DNA from: Microbacterium sp. SS28
GTDB taxonomy: Bacteria > Actinomycetota > Actinomycetes > Actinomycetales > Microbacteriaceae
Direction: 5' to 3'
DNA: 64,000 nucleotides
NCBI RefSeq assembly: GCF_022761035.1
Contig: NZ_JAKWJP010000005.1
Span: 258,794 to 322,793, forward strand
The notes under the pieces were generated by a model. The model was not told the DNA's origin. It searched no databases and saw nothing but the letters and a program-made list of their open reading frames with translations. The position numbers were made by a program, and so were the translations under genes. Below, in pieces: positions 9,129-18,501 of the stretch; the first letter of the stretch is position 1, and each line of letters starts with the position of its first letter.

Positions 9129-10609
9129 GCGACCCGACCCAGCCCGTCGTCGAGATCGCACCCGGCCGCGTGCGCGGCTTCTGGCGCGGCGAGCCCGGCG
9201 CCTTCGGGGCATCGGCCGCGTTCCTCGGCATCCCGTTCGCGCAGGCGCCGACCGGCGACCTGCGGTTCGCCGCGCCCGTGCCGGTCGAACCGTGGGAAGG
9301 GGTGCGCGACGCGCTCGAGCACGGCGCGACGGCGCAGCGCGGCGACACCGGGATCACCCTCATCCCCGAGCCGTCGGTTCCCGGCGAGTCGACGCTCAAC
9401 GTCAACGTCTTCACGCCCCGCCCCGGCGAGCGCGACGCCCTGCTCCCCGTGCTCGTCTACATCCACGGCGGCGGCTACGTCTCGGGGTCGCCCGCGAGCC
9501 CCTGGTACGACGGCCGCGCCTTCAACCGCGACGGCATCGTGACGGTCTCGATCTCGTATCGGCTCGGCTTCGACGGGTTCGGCCGCATCGCGGGAGCGCC
9601 GAGCAACCGCGGCGTGCGGGACTGGCTCGCGGCGCTCGAGTGGGTGCAGGCGAACATCGTCGCGTTCGGCGGCGATCCCGGCCGCGTCACGATCGCGGGA
9701 CAGTCCGCGGGCGGCGGGGCCGTGCTGACGCTCCTCGGCCTGCCCGCCGCGCAGCACCTCTTCCACGCCGTGTGGGCGCTCTCGCCCGCCGTCGTCGACG
9801 TGCCGGCCGAGCGCGCCCGCACGATCTCGGCCAAGCTCGCGAACCTCGCGGGCGTCGCGCCGACCCGTGAGGGCTTCGCATCGGTCCGCGAGGAGCGTCT
9901 GAAGGAGCTTCAGGATGCCGCGGCCCGCCCCGACGCGCAGAACCCCGCCGCTGCGATGCGGGGACTGCTCGACGACGGCCTCGCGTGGGGCCCCACGCTC
10001 GACGGCGACATCGTGACCCAGCCGACGCTCGCGTCGATCACGGCGGGCGTCGGCGCCGACAAGCCCCTCGTGATCGGCACGACCGACGACGAGTTCACGA
10101 TGGTCACCGACGCGGCACCGCGGGCCCTGCGTGTGGTCCCCGCCTCGATCGCACTCGCCCGCGCCGGACTGTCGCGCGATAGGCGCGAGGCGTATCTCGC
10201 GGCCAACCGCGCGCAGCGGCGCAAGGGCACGGCAGCCGTCCTGGGGCGGTACGTCACCGACCACGTCTTCCGGTCGGGCGTCGTGCGCGTGGCTGACGCA
10301 CGCGGCGAGGCCCCGACCTGGGCGTATCGCTTCTCGTGGCCTTCGCCGGTCCGCACGTGGGCGCTGCACTGCCTCGACGTGCCGTTCTGGTTCGACTGCC
10401 TCGACGACCCGGCCGTGGCCGCGATCGCGGGCGACGCTCCCCCGCGCCCCCTCGCCGACGCGCTGCACGGTGCCGCCGCGGCGTTCGTCCGCGAGGGCGA
10501 CCCCGGCTGGAGGCCGTGGTCGGGCGGCGCGACGCGCATCTTCGGGGGCCCGCGCACCGCCCCCGAGATCGACCCGGACGGCTACGCGAGCGTGCGCCCG
10601 CTGCTCTGA
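9125..10609 (+). CDS. Type-B carboxylesterase
   Basis: A 494-residue carboxylesterase of the cholinesterase/para-nitrobenzyl-esterase family. Landmarks are FLGIPFAQAP near the N-terminus, the oxyanion motif YIHGGGYVSGS, the nucleophile Ser194 in GQSAGGGA and a C-terminal His region (HCLDVPFWF). It has no signal peptide and so acts in the cytoplasm. It is coupled to the TetR gene by a GTGA overlap, so it is presumably induced with the beta-glucoside system; removal of acyl groups from imported glycosides is a reasonable inference. Confidence 0.9.
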   Translation: MSDPTQPVVEIAPGRVRGFWRGEPGAFGASAAFLGIPFAQAPTGDLRFAAPVPVEPWEGVRDALEHGATAQRGDTGITLIPEPSVPGESTLNVNVFTPRPGERDALLPVLVYIHGGGYVSGSPASPWYDGRAFNRDGIVTVSISYRLGFDGFGRIAGAPSNRGVRDWLAALEWVQANIVAFGGDPGRVTIAGQSAGGGAVLTLLGLPAAQHLFHAVWALSPAVVDVPAERARTISAKLANLAGVAPTREGFASVREERLKELQDAAARPDAQNPAAAMRGLLDDGLAWGPTLDGDIVTQPTLASITAGVGADKPLVIGTTDDEFTMVTDAAPRALRVVPASIALARAGLSRDRREAYLAANRAQRRKGTAAVLGRYVTDHVFRSGVVRVADARGEAPTWAYRFSWPSPVRTWALHCLDVPFWFDCLDDPAVAAIAGDAPPRPLADALHGAAAAFVREGDPGWRPWSGGATRIFGGPRTAPEIDPDGYASVRPLL

Positions 10610-10665
10610 GGCGCCGACGCCGCGACGCTCTGCCCACGGCGACTGAGCCGGAGACCGACGAGCGA

Positions 10666-10704
10666 AGAGGGAGCGGATGCTCGGCCGAGGCATCCGCTCC
10701 CTCT
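10666..10704. terminator. Bidirectional terminator hairpin
   Basis: A perfect 15-bp stem (10666-10680 with 10690-10704, AGAGGGAGCGGATGC on the left arm) and a 9-base loop lie between the converging carboxylesterase and subtilase genes. Confidence 0.8.
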
Positions 10705-10715
10705 CTGCTGTGTCC

Positions 10716-13700
10716 CTACTTGACGGTGATCTTCGCCTGCTCGATCGGCGTCGTGCGCAGCACGTCGGACCGCAGTGTGACGGTCGACGACCACGTGCCC
10801 TTCACGAGGCCCTTGAGCGTGTAGTCGAACGAGACCGCGCCGCCCGCGAGCGGCGGAGTGAGCTTCACGGCCACCTCGTCCTCGGCTTCCGGCAGCGCGC
10901 CGAGCGAGCCGACGCTCGTGCCGTCGCGGTTCTCGGCTCCGACGAACCAGGCCAGGCCCGTTCCGGGGTCGGCGTCGTCGCGATACGTCATGCTCACGTC
11001 ATCGACGCCGTTGAGGCCGATCCACACCTGGAAGGTGTTGAGGGCGGGGCCGCCCCAGCTCGGGACGTCCTCCCACTCGACGACCAGCCAGTCGCTCACG
11101 CCGTCCGTGAGGGTGTTCGCGAGCACACGGCCACCCGCTCCGCCGCCCACGATGAGGTCGGTCCACAGCGGCGCGACGATGTTGTTCGGCGGGGCCGTGC
11201 CCGTCGCGGTGCTGGGGTCGTAGCTGACGTCGGCCGACGTCGCCCCACCCACGACGAGGTAGCCGTTCGAGGTGACTCCGACGCTCGTGAAGACCTCGGA
11301 CCCGTACGTGAAGTCGCTCACGTTGAGGTTCGCGAAGCCCTCGTCGCCCAGGTCGTCGATCACGAGCGTTCCCCCGAAGAGCGAGAGCGGGATGTACCCG
11401 GCGGGCGAGCCTCCGGGCGTGATCGCGACGCTGTCGATCGCAGCGGGCAGGGCGGGTGTGAGCGTTCCGCTCCACGAAGCTCCGAGCGCCTTCTTCGTGG
11501 CGGGCGCCGTGACACTCGTCGTCTGCAGCAGCGGGTTGTTGATCACGTCGATCCGCGCCGGCACGGGGACGGGCATGAAGTTCGTCGCCGCGACGGTGCA
11601 CGTCGTGGTCTTGCCGCGCGCGATCGTCGTCGGATCGCACGACTGCGTCAGCGACACCTGGGCCTCGCCGACGTCGACGGCGACCGGGAGCACGACCGCG
11701 CTCAGCCCCGACTTCTTCGGAGTGATCGTTACCTGACCCTCGAGCCAGCCGTCCGGGGCGTTGATGCCGTCGAGGACGATCGTGAGGTCCTTCGACTTGC
11801 CGGCCGCGAGCGTGAAGGTCGAGGGGACCACCGTGATCTTGAGTCCCGCCTCGCTCTTCGCCTTCACCGTGAAGGTCTGCGACACGCCGCTGACGTTGGT
11901 CACCGTGCGCTTCACGGCGACGGCGCCCGGAAGCGGATCGACGAGGACGCTCGGGATGTTGAGATCGACGCGCGTGAACGGATCGTCCGCGCTGGCGTAG
12001 AAGTCCTCCGCCGACTCGCTGATCGTGAGCACCGGCGCGACGGCGCGATCCGCGCGGATCGAGCCTGCGCCGCGGTCGAAGACACCGGATGTCGCGCCGT
12101 CGACGTTCACGACGGACTGCAGCGACGACGTCATGAGCGCCGACTTGATCTGCCCGGGCGTCCAGGTCGGGTGCGCCGCCTTCACGAGGGCCGAGACGCC
12201 GGCCGCGTGCGGCGACGACATCGAGGTTCCCGCGATCGCCTGGTAGAGCTGTCCCTTCGGGCCGGTCGAGATGTCGGTCGAGGCCGGCGTGTGGCCCGCG
12301 AGGACCTGCACGCCCGGCGCCGTGATGTCGGGCTTGAGGAACTCGCTCACGGGACCCCGCGACGAGAATCCGGCCATGACGTCGCCCTGCGCGACGGTGG
12401 CCTCGCCCTGCGCCCACGTCGCCGTGGCCTCGGGGTGAGCCGAGAGGAACGCGAGCAGGTCGGTGTTCGGACCCTCGAGGTGGATCGCCGGGAGGTAGTG
12501 GTTGTCGGTCTCGACATCCATCGCCGTCGGATTGATGAGGATCATGCCGGCCGCGCCGCCCTGCAGGACGTTGAAGCCCTTCGCGACACGGCCGTTGCCG
12601 CCTCGCACACAGACCACGACCTTGCCCGCGACGGACCCTGCGGGCAGGGCCGTCTGGCAGAGCTGGTCACCGAGCGACCCCGCCGTCACGACGGGAAGCC
12701 CCGTGACGCCCTGCGTGATCGTGAAGCCCTGCTTGACGTAGGTGGTGCCGTCGGCCGCCGTGAGCACGAGCGCCGAGGTGAAGGCACGGTCGGACGTCGA
12801 AGCGCCGACCGTCGTCGTCCACGGGCCGGTGTGGTCGAGCGTCGAGGGGCCGGGGCCCGAGTTGCCCGCCGAGGCGTTGATCGAGACGCCCGCCGCGTAG
12901 GCGTCGAGGAAGGCGAGCTCCGTCGCGTCGTAGGGGTCGCCGCTGCCGCTGATGGAGTAGTTGATGACGTCGACGCCGTCGACGACGGCCTGCTCGATGG
13001 CTGCGACGAGGTCTCCCTCGTAGCCGCCGGCCGGACCGAGCGCACGATAGGCGATGACCGACGCGCCTGGGGCGACGCCGCTGATGGCGCCGCGATCGAC
13101 TCCGAAGACCTCGGCCGATGCGACATAGCTGCCCGCGGCGGTCGTCGCGGTGTGCGTGCCGTGTCCCTCGGAGTCGCGCGCCGAGCACACCGCGCCGGCG
13201 CAGAAGTCCGCCGCACCGGCGGGCTGCTGTGCGACGGCCTGGTAGGTGTCGAGGAACGCGTAGGCGCCGATCAGCTTGTCGTTGCACGCGAAGGCCGCGC
13301 CGACGTCGCCGTCGCCGAACTCGCATGCCCAGGGGCCGCCCGCGGGCTTGGGGATCCCGTTGTCCTGGAGCATGGGATGCTCCGGCCAGATCCCGGTGTC
13401 GATGACACCCACGATGACGCCCTGACCGGCCTTGTCGCGGCCGCCGAGCTTCGGCCACACGGCGTCCGCGCCGATGAAGGTCGTCGCGTCGGCATCCGGC
13501 GCGGGGGTGGTCGGCGGGAGCACGACGTCGGCGGCGGGCGCCGTCGTCTTCGTCTCGGGCACGGCGGCGTCCGGCGTTGCGCTGGGCGTCGGTGTCGCCT
13601 TCGGCGCCTCGGTGGCGCTCGGGGTGGGCGCCGGTGTCGCGGGCGCGGTGGTCTCGCCCGGGGTGGGCGTCGGCGTCGCGGTGTCCTCCGCGATCTGACG

Positions 13701-14258
13701 CAGCTCGTTGCTCTGCACGGCGGCGACGCTGCCGAGCTTGAGCACGTCCTTGGCGCGGTTGGCGGGGATCGCGATCGCGTAGCCGCCGTAGATCGTGACG
13801 TAGGAGTCGATCGTCTTGACGCCCGGGATGAGCGCCGCGACCTCGGCCTGCGAGTCGGCGATCTTCTGCTCCACATAGGCGGTGTACTTCGCGACGGCGG
13901 CGCTCCCGTCGGCGATCGAGACGCCCGTCAGCTCGGGGCTCGTCGCGGCGTAACCGTCGATCCCGCCCGCATACGAGGCCACCGGGTCGACGTCGACCTT
14001 CACCATGACAGGCGTCACCGCCGCGTCCGAGCGTGCGAGCAGCTCGGCATCGCTGTTCGCGAGCCGGCCCGACGCGGACTTCGCGCCGGTCTCGGTCGCG
14101 CCGGCGCGCGTCACCGTCGCCGTGGCGCTCGGGGTCAGGTCTCCCACATCGCGTGCGCTCGCGGGAGCGGCGACCCCCGCGACGAGCACGGCTGAGACGG
14201 CGATGCCCGTCAGCCAGATGCGAGAGGTCCGGGGGGAACGGCGACGGACAGGGCTCAT
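10716..14258 (-). CDS. Secreted subtilisin-like serine protease (S8) with PA domain
   Basis: An exported S8 protease of 1180 residues. A basic stretch (SPVRRRSPRTSR) and a hydrophobic segment ending APASA form the signal peptide. An I9-type propeptide follows (about 60-190), then an unusual Thr/Pro-rich linker (about 195-245) ahead of the catalytic domain. The triad is Asp287 (VIDTGIW), His366 (GHGTHT) and Ser679 (GTSMSSPHAAG). A protease-associated domain is inserted between His and Ser, and C-terminal beta-sandwich domains lack an obvious cell-wall anchor. The ATG at 14258 has GAGGAG upstream. Extracellular protein degradation is the likely role. Confidence 0.92.
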   Translation of the reverse strand: MSPVRRRSPRTSRIWLTGIAVSAVLVAGVAAPASARDVGDLTPSATATVTRAGATETGAKSASGRLANSDAELLARSDAAVTPVMVKVDVDPVASYAGGIDGYAATSPELTGVSIADGSAAVAKYTAYVEQKIADSQAEVAALIPGVKTIDSYVTIYGGYAIAIPANRAKDVLKLGSVAAVQSNELRQIAEDTATPTPTPGETTAPATPAPTPSATEAPKATPTPSATPDAAVPETKTTAPAADVVLPPTTPAPDADATTFIGADAVWPKLGGRDKAGQGVIVGVIDTGIWPEHPMLQDNGIPKPAGGPWACEFGDGDVGAAFACNDKLIGAYAFLDTYQAVAQQPAGAADFCAGAVCSARDSEGHGTHTATTAAGSYVASAEVFGVDRGAISGVAPGASVIAYRALGPAGGYEGDLVAAIEQAVVDGVDVINYSISGSGDPYDATELAFLDAYAAGVSINASAGNSGPGPSTLDHTGPWTTTVGASTSDRAFTSALVLTAADGTTYVKQGFTITQGVTGLPVVTAGSLGDQLCQTALPAGSVAGKVVVCVRGGNGRVAKGFNVLQGGAAGMILINPTAMDVETDNHYLPAIHLEGPNTDLLAFLSAHPEATATWAQGEATVAQGDVMAGFSSRGPVSEFLKPDITAPGVQVLAGHTPASTDISTGPKGQLYQAIAGTSMSSPHAAGVSALVKAAHPTWTPGQIKSALMTSSLQSVVNVDGATSGVFDRGAGSIRADRAVAPVLTISESAEDFYASADDPFTRVDLNIPSVLVDPLPGAVAVKRTVTNVSGVSQTFTVKAKSEAGLKITVVPSTFTLAAGKSKDLTIVLDGINAPDGWLEGQVTITPKKSGLSAVVLPVAVDVGEAQVSLTQSCDPTTIARGKTTTCTVAATNFMPVPVPARIDVINNPLLQTTSVTAPATKKALGASWSGTLTPALPAAIDSVAITPGGSPAGYIPLSLFGGTLVIDDLGDEGFANLNVSDFTYGSEVFTSVGVTSNGYLVVGGATSADVSYDPSTATGTAPPNNIVAPLWTDLIVGGGAGGRVLANTLTDGVSDWLVVEWEDVPSWGGPALNTFQVWIGLNGVDDVSMTYRDDADPGTGLAWFVGAENRDGTSVGSLGALPEAEDEVAVKLTPPLAGGAVSFDYTLKGLVKGTWSSTVTLRSDVLRTTPIEQAKITVK

Positions 14259-14426
14259 GACACTCCTCGTGGGATGGACATGCGGAACGAGCACGGATTC
14301 CACCGCACGGCGGTGGAGCCGCGGCTTGGGGCGGCGGCTGATCGTGAGATTAGCGATGCCTGTGCATCCTGCGGAAGATCTTGAAACGAACGCGGCGCCG
14401 AGTTAAGGTGTCGCGGCCGATGGGAC

Positions 14427-15401
14427 TCAGTCCCGGGCGTGCCGGACCTCGATGCCGTGCGGAATCCGGGCGCGCATGACCGCGATCGCCTCAGGATTCG
14501 CGTCGACGAGCACGGCGTCGCGCCCGAGCGCCGAGGCGACGGCGCCGGTCGTCCCGCTGCCCGCGAAGAAGTCGAGCACGCGGTCCCCCGGGCGCGAGGA
14601 TGCTTGGACGATCCTGCGCAGGATGCCCTCGGGCTTCTGCGTCGGGTAGCCCGTCTTCTCGCGACCCGTCGTGGGCACGATCGTGTGCCACCACACGTCG
14701 GTGGGCAGCTTGCCCCGCTCCGCCTTCTCGGGCGTCACGAGCCCCGGCGCCATGTAGGGCTCGCGGTCGACGGCCTCCGAGTCGAACCAGTACCCGCCCG
14801 GATCCTTCACGTACACGAGGATCGTGTCGTGCTTGGTGGGCCACCTCTTGCGCGTCTTGGCGCCGTAGTCGTACGCCCAGATGAGCTCGTTGAGGAACCG
14901 TTCCCTGCCGAACAGGGCGTCCATCAGCACCTTCGCGTAGTGCGCCTCTCGGTAGTCGAGGTGCACGTACAGCGTCCCGTCGGGAGCGAGCAGCCGCCAC
15001 GCCTCGAGGAGTCGCGGCTCGAGGAAGCCCCAGTAATCGTCGAAGCGGTCGTCGTACGCCCGCAGGTCGCCGCGCAGCCGCTCGTACTCGCGCCCGTGGA
15101 ATCCGCGGCGGATGACAGCCGCCGGATCGAGTGCGCGCGAAGCGCGTGTGTCGAGATCATCCGTCCCTTTCCGAGCAAGAGGATCGACGGATGCCGCGGC
15201 CGGGGCGGGCTCGGCGGTGCGGGCCGTCTCGACCGCGCGGGACTGCGCGCGCCCCGTGTTGAACGGAGGATCGAGGTAGATGAGGGTGAACGACTCGGCC
15301 TCGAAGCCTCGGATGACCTCGAGGTTGTCGCCCTCGTGGATCTCGACGCGGCCCGGTTCGACGGGGTCGGCCGAGACGTTCACGGGACGCGGTGCAGCCA
15401 C
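14427..15401 (-). CDS. Orphan DNA N4/N6-methyltransferase, beta class
   Basis: A 324-residue amino-methyltransferase. The catalytic motif IV DPPF lies at 44-47 and precedes the AdoMet-binding motif I FAGSG at 279-283, the order that defines the beta class. The segment GYPTQKPEGILRRIV before motif I and VLVDANPEA after it are also typical. The recognition sequence cannot be read off. No restriction endonuclease or specificity subunit is adjacent, so it may be a regulatory or housekeeping methylase. The GTG at 15401 overlaps the end of the lipoate ligase gene by 22 bp. A low-complexity Ala/Arg-rich stretch lies at about 50-85. Confidence 0.85.
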   Translation of the reverse strand: MAAPRPVNVSADPVEPGRVEIHEGDNLEVIRGFEAESFTLIYLDPPFNTGRAQSRAVETARTAEPAPAAASVDPLARKGTDDLDTRASRALDPAAVIRRGFHGREYERLRGDLRAYDDRFDDYWGFLEPRLLEAWRLLAPDGTLYVHLDYREAHYAKVLMDALFGRERFLNELIWAYDYGAKTRKRWPTKHDTILVYVKDPGGYWFDSEAVDREPYMAPGLVTPEKAERGKLPTDVWWHTIVPTTGREKTGYPTQKPEGILRRIVQASSRPGDRVLDFFAGSGTTGAVASALGRDAVLVDANPEAIAVMRARIPHGIEVRHARD

Positions 15402-16429
15402 GCGTCGGTGGCGAACTTGGATTCGACCAGGGCCTCGGCCTCGGCGTACTCCTCGTCCGAGATGTGCCCGGGGACGGCGGCGTAGAGCGTCGCGAAGGTG
15501 TCCTTGAGCCGCTCGATGACGGCGGCGCGCGGCAGGCCCGTCTGCCGGCGCAGCGGGTCGACGCGCTTCGCGGCCGACGCGGTGCCCTTGTCGCTGAGCT
15601 TCTCCCGCCCGATCCGCAGCACCTCGGTCATGACCTGACCGTCCATGTCGTAGCTCATCGTCGCGTGGTGCAGCACTCCGCCGTTCGCGAGCCGCTTCTG
15701 CGCCGCGCCGCCGATCTTCCCCTGCGGCGATGCGATGTCGTTGAGCGGCTGATAGGTCGCTTCGACGCCCAGCGAGCGCAGCGCCTGCAGCACCCAGTCG
15801 TCGAGGAACGCGTACGAGTCGGCGAAGGTCATCCCCGAGACGAGGGATGCCGGCACGTACAGCGAGTACGTGACGATCGAGTTCGCCGCCATGAGCATGG
15901 CTCCCCCGCCCGAGATGCGCCGGACGACGTCGAAGCCGTGGCGCTCCGCGCCCTCGGGGTCGACCTCGTTGCGGAACGACTGGAACGAGCCGATCACGAC
16001 GGCCGACTCATTCCACTCCCACAGCCGCAGCGTCGGAGCGCGGCGGCCGTCGCCGACGCGCGTCGTGAGCACTTCGTCGAGGGCGAGGTTCATCCGCGGC
16101 GAGACGGGTTTCTCGTGCACGATCTCCCACGAGAAGTCGCGCCACCCCGGCGCCGTCACGAGCGCGCGGCGCACCGCCGTGCCGACCGACTCGGGCGTGA
16201 AGCCGAGCAGCTGCGCACCCTCGGGGAGCGCCGCGCGCACGGCTGCGGCGATCGCCGAGACATCCGATTCGACAGGCAGTCCGTTGACCGCGGCGTCGAT
16301 GTCCAGCAGGGCGTCATCGGGCTCGAGGAAGAAGTCGCCCGCGAGGTGGAAGTCCGCGATGCGGCCGTCCCGCACCTCGAGGTCGACGACGACGAGCTTT
16401 CCGCCGGGCACCTTGTATTCGCCGTGCAT
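15380..16429 (-). CDS. lplA: Lipoate-protein ligase A with N-terminal accessory domain
   Basis: Attaches lipoate to E2 or GcvH subunits through lipoyl-AMP. The catalytic BPL/LplA domain begins near residue 100, with NLALDEVL, the lipoate-loop RRISGGGAML and the lysine motif GKIGGAAQKR. The first 85 residues (GEYKVPGGKLVVVDLEVRDG) look like the small accessory domain that many ligases carry at the C-terminus, here moved to the front. The protein has 349 residues. The ATG at 16429 starts directly with the accessory domain. It diverges from the helicase gene across 276 bp in which I see no further gene. Confidence 0.88.
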   Translation of the reverse strand: MHGEYKVPGGKLVVVDLEVRDGRIADFHLAGDFFLEPDDALLDIDAAVNGLPVESDVSAIAAAVRAALPEGAQLLGFTPESVGTAVRRALVTAPGWRDFSWEIVHEKPVSPRMNLALDEVLTTRVGDGRRAPTLRLWEWNESAVVIGSFQSFRNEVDPEGAERHGFDVVRRISGGGAMLMAANSIVTYSLYVPASLVSGMTFADSYAFLDDWVLQALRSLGVEATYQPLNDIASPQGKIGGAAQKRLANGGVLHHATMSYDMDGQVMTEVLRIGREKLSDKGTASAAKRVDPLRRQTGLPRAAVIERLKDTFATLYAAVPGHISDEEYAEAEALVESKFATDAWLHRVP

Positions 16430-16705
16430 GTCCTCAGCCTATTCAGGCGCCATCGCCCGCGTCGCGCTCGCCCCCCTGTCCGAACGCTTCGGGATGCCGC
16501 GACCCGGCACTCAGGAAGCCACATGCCACGGCTGGTACAGTGGGCGGGCGGCCCCTGTGCCGCTGCGTCGACGTCATGATTCCGGCCTTCTGAGCCGCGG
16601 CGTCCTTTCGATCGGCGAACACATGCGCTGCCCCATCGTCCGTGGCCGCGTGTCGCCCACCTATCGCGCACCTTCCCGTGTGCGCGCCTTCACGAAAGCA
16701 CCCCT

Positions 16706-18313
16706 ATGTCCTCCTTCCTCTCCCTCGGCGTGCCCGAGAACCTCGCCGCGGTCCTCGCGGCCGACGGCAAGACCGAGGCGTTCGCGATCCAGCGCGACAC
16801 CCTCCCCGACGCCCTCGCGGGTCGCGACGTCCTCGGACGCGGCCGCACGGGCTCCGGCAAGACGATCGCCTTCGCGCTGCCCCTGGTCGCCCGCCTCTCG
16901 AACGCCAACGCGGCCCGCCGCACGTCGGGCCGTCCTCGCGGACTCGTCCTCGCCCCCACGCGCGAGCTCGCGACGCAGATCGCGGCGACGATCGCGCCCC
17001 TCGCCGAGGCAGCCGGCCTCAACGTCACGACGATCTTCGGAGGCGTGAGCCAGCGCCCGCAGGAGCAGGCGCTGCGCGCCGGCGTCGACATCGTCGTGGC
17101 CTGCCCCGGTCGCCTCGAAGACCTCATGAAGCAGAAGCTCATCGACCTGAGCGCCGTCGAGATCTCGATCCTCGACGAGGCCGACCACATGGCCGACCTC
17201 GGGTTCCTCCCGGGTGTCACGCGCATCCTCGCCGCCACGCCGCAGGGCGGGCAGCGCATGCTCTTCAGCGCGACGCTCGACCGCGGTGTCGACGTGCTCG
17301 TGAAGAAGTTCCTCCGCGACGAGGTGCGCCACGAAGTCGACGAGTCGAGCGTCCCGCAGGGCGTCATGACGCACCGCGTCTTCGTCGTCGCCGGCACCGA
17401 AGAGAAGACGGCGCTCGTGCGCCACCTCGCTTCGGGCCGCGGCCGTCGCATCCTGTTCACGCGCACCAAGCACCAGGCCAAGAAGCTCGCGAAGCAGCTG
17501 ACCGCCTCGGGCATCCCCGCCGTCGACCTGCACGGCAACCTGTCTCAGCCCGCCCGCGAGCGCAACCTCGCGGCCTTCGGCGCCCAGCCCGAGAAGGGCG
17601 GCGTGCGCGTGCTGGTGGCGACGGATGTCGCGGCCCGTGGCGTCCACGTCGACGAGGTCGAGCTCGTGGTCCACGTCGACCCGCCCGTCGAGCACAAGGC
17701 GTACCTGCACCGCTCGGGCCGCACGGCCCGCGCCGGCGCCGAGGGCGTCGTCGTGACGGTGGCGCTCGACGGTCAGCGCGGCGAGGTCAAGGACCTCCTG
17801 CGCAAGGCTCAGGTCTCGGCGGCGCTCGAGCCGGTCACGGCATCGCACACGACGGTGTCCGAGCTCGTCGGCGAGCCCGCGGCCCACGTCACCCCCTCGG
17901 CGGAGCCGGTCCAGGCCCAGCGCAACTCCGGCGGGCGAGGCGGACGTCCCGCCGGCTCGGGCGGCGCGGGCTCGGGCCGCGGCAACGGCCACGGCAGCGG
18001 CCGTGGCGCGGGCAGCGGACGCGGCAACGGCCAGGCGGCCGGCGGCTCGACCGCCGAGAGCACGGGCGGCGCGCGCCGTCGCCGCGGCGGCTCGGGCGGC
18101 GGCCAGGGCGGTCAGGGCGGCCACGGCTCGACGCCCCGCTCGGGCGAGAAGCAGTCCGGCGGCCAGGCCCGTTCGGGTCAGGCGCGCACGCAGGGCGGCT
18201 CGTCGCAGGGCGCCAAGCGTCAGGACCAGTCGGCGCGCCCGCGGTTCACGACCGGCAGCACGGTCGCCGAGATCCGCGGCTCGCGCACAGCGGGGCGGCG
18301 CGCACGCGGCTGA
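16706..18313 (+). CDS. DEAD-box RNA helicase with Gly/Arg-rich tail
   Basis: A 535-residue ATP-dependent RNA helicase. In order: GRTGSGKT (46-53), PTRELA, DEAD (157-160), SAT (188-190), the second RecA domain with [15 protein letters not shown], and [10 protein letters not shown] (335-344). Beyond about residue 410 the protein becomes a low-complexity Gly/Arg/Ser/Gln tail, a typical RNA-binding extension of actinobacterial RhlE/DeaD-like helicases. No good Shine-Dalgarno precedes the ATG. A candidate -10 (TACAGT, 16536-16541) would leave a leader of about 160 bases, as seen in cold-induced helicase mRNAs; this is unproven. Confidence 0.93.
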   Translation: MSSFLSLGVPENLAAVLAADGKTEAFAIQRDTLPDALAGRDVLGRGRTGSGKTIAFALPLVARLSNANAARRTSGRPRGLVLAPTRELATQIAATIAPLAEAAGLNVTTIFGGVSQRPQEQALRAGVDIVVACPGRLEDLMKQKLIDLSAVEISILDEADHMADLGFLPGVTRILAATPQGGQRMLFSATLDRGVDVLVKKFLRDEVRHEVDESSVPQGVMTHRVFVVAGTEEKTALVRHLASGRGRRILFTRTKHQAKKLAKQLTASGIPAVDLHGNLSQPARERNLAAFGAQPEKGGVRVLVATDVAARGVHVDEVELVVHVDPPVEHKAYLHRSGRTARAGAEGVVVTVALDGQRGEVKDLLRKAQVSAALEPVTASHTTVSELVGEPAAHVTPSAEPVQAQRNSGGRGGRPAGSGGAGSGRGNGHGSGRGAGSGRGNGQAAGGSTAESTGGARRRRGGSGGGQGGQGGHGSTPRSGEKQSGGQARSGQARTQGGSSQGAKRQDQSARPRFTTGSTVAEIRGSRTAGRRARG

Positions 18314-18325
18314 GCCGCGGCCGGG

Positions 18326-18381
18326 CCCACGCGCCCGGAGGCTCCGCGCAACGCGCCAGCGGTGCGTGGAGTGGGCGTGGG
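18326..18381. repeat. 56-bp GC-rich hairpin repeat, copy A
   Basis: CCCACGC (18326-18332) and GCGTGGG (18375-18381) bound a 56-bp imperfect hairpin. The first 24 bases are identical to copy B at 47454-47509, which has the same length and the same arms but lies inside an esterase gene. Here the element sits 12 bp after the helicase stop and may help to terminate it. Confidence 0.65.
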
Positions 18382-18460
18382 GACCGTCCCCCTCTGTCAA
18401 CACATCGGTGTCGCGGAGGGAGCGGGTGGGGGGATGCCCCGATCCCTCCGCGAGTGGTGC

Positions 18461-18493
18461 GGAGGGCGCCCGCCGCGTCGGCGAGCGCCCTCC
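18461..18493. terminator. Hairpin between convergent helicase and cellulase genes
   Basis: GGAGGGCGC (18461-18469) pairs perfectly with GCGCCCTCC (18485-18493) across a 15-base loop, nine bases from the end of the cellulase gene. Confidence 0.65.
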
Positions 18494-18501
18494 GGGCCTG
18501 A

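Noticed and set aside
16430..16705. A gene in the lplA/helicase gap
   Set aside because: Open frames there lack a start signal and are only extensions of frames overlapping the helicase; a leader region is more likely.
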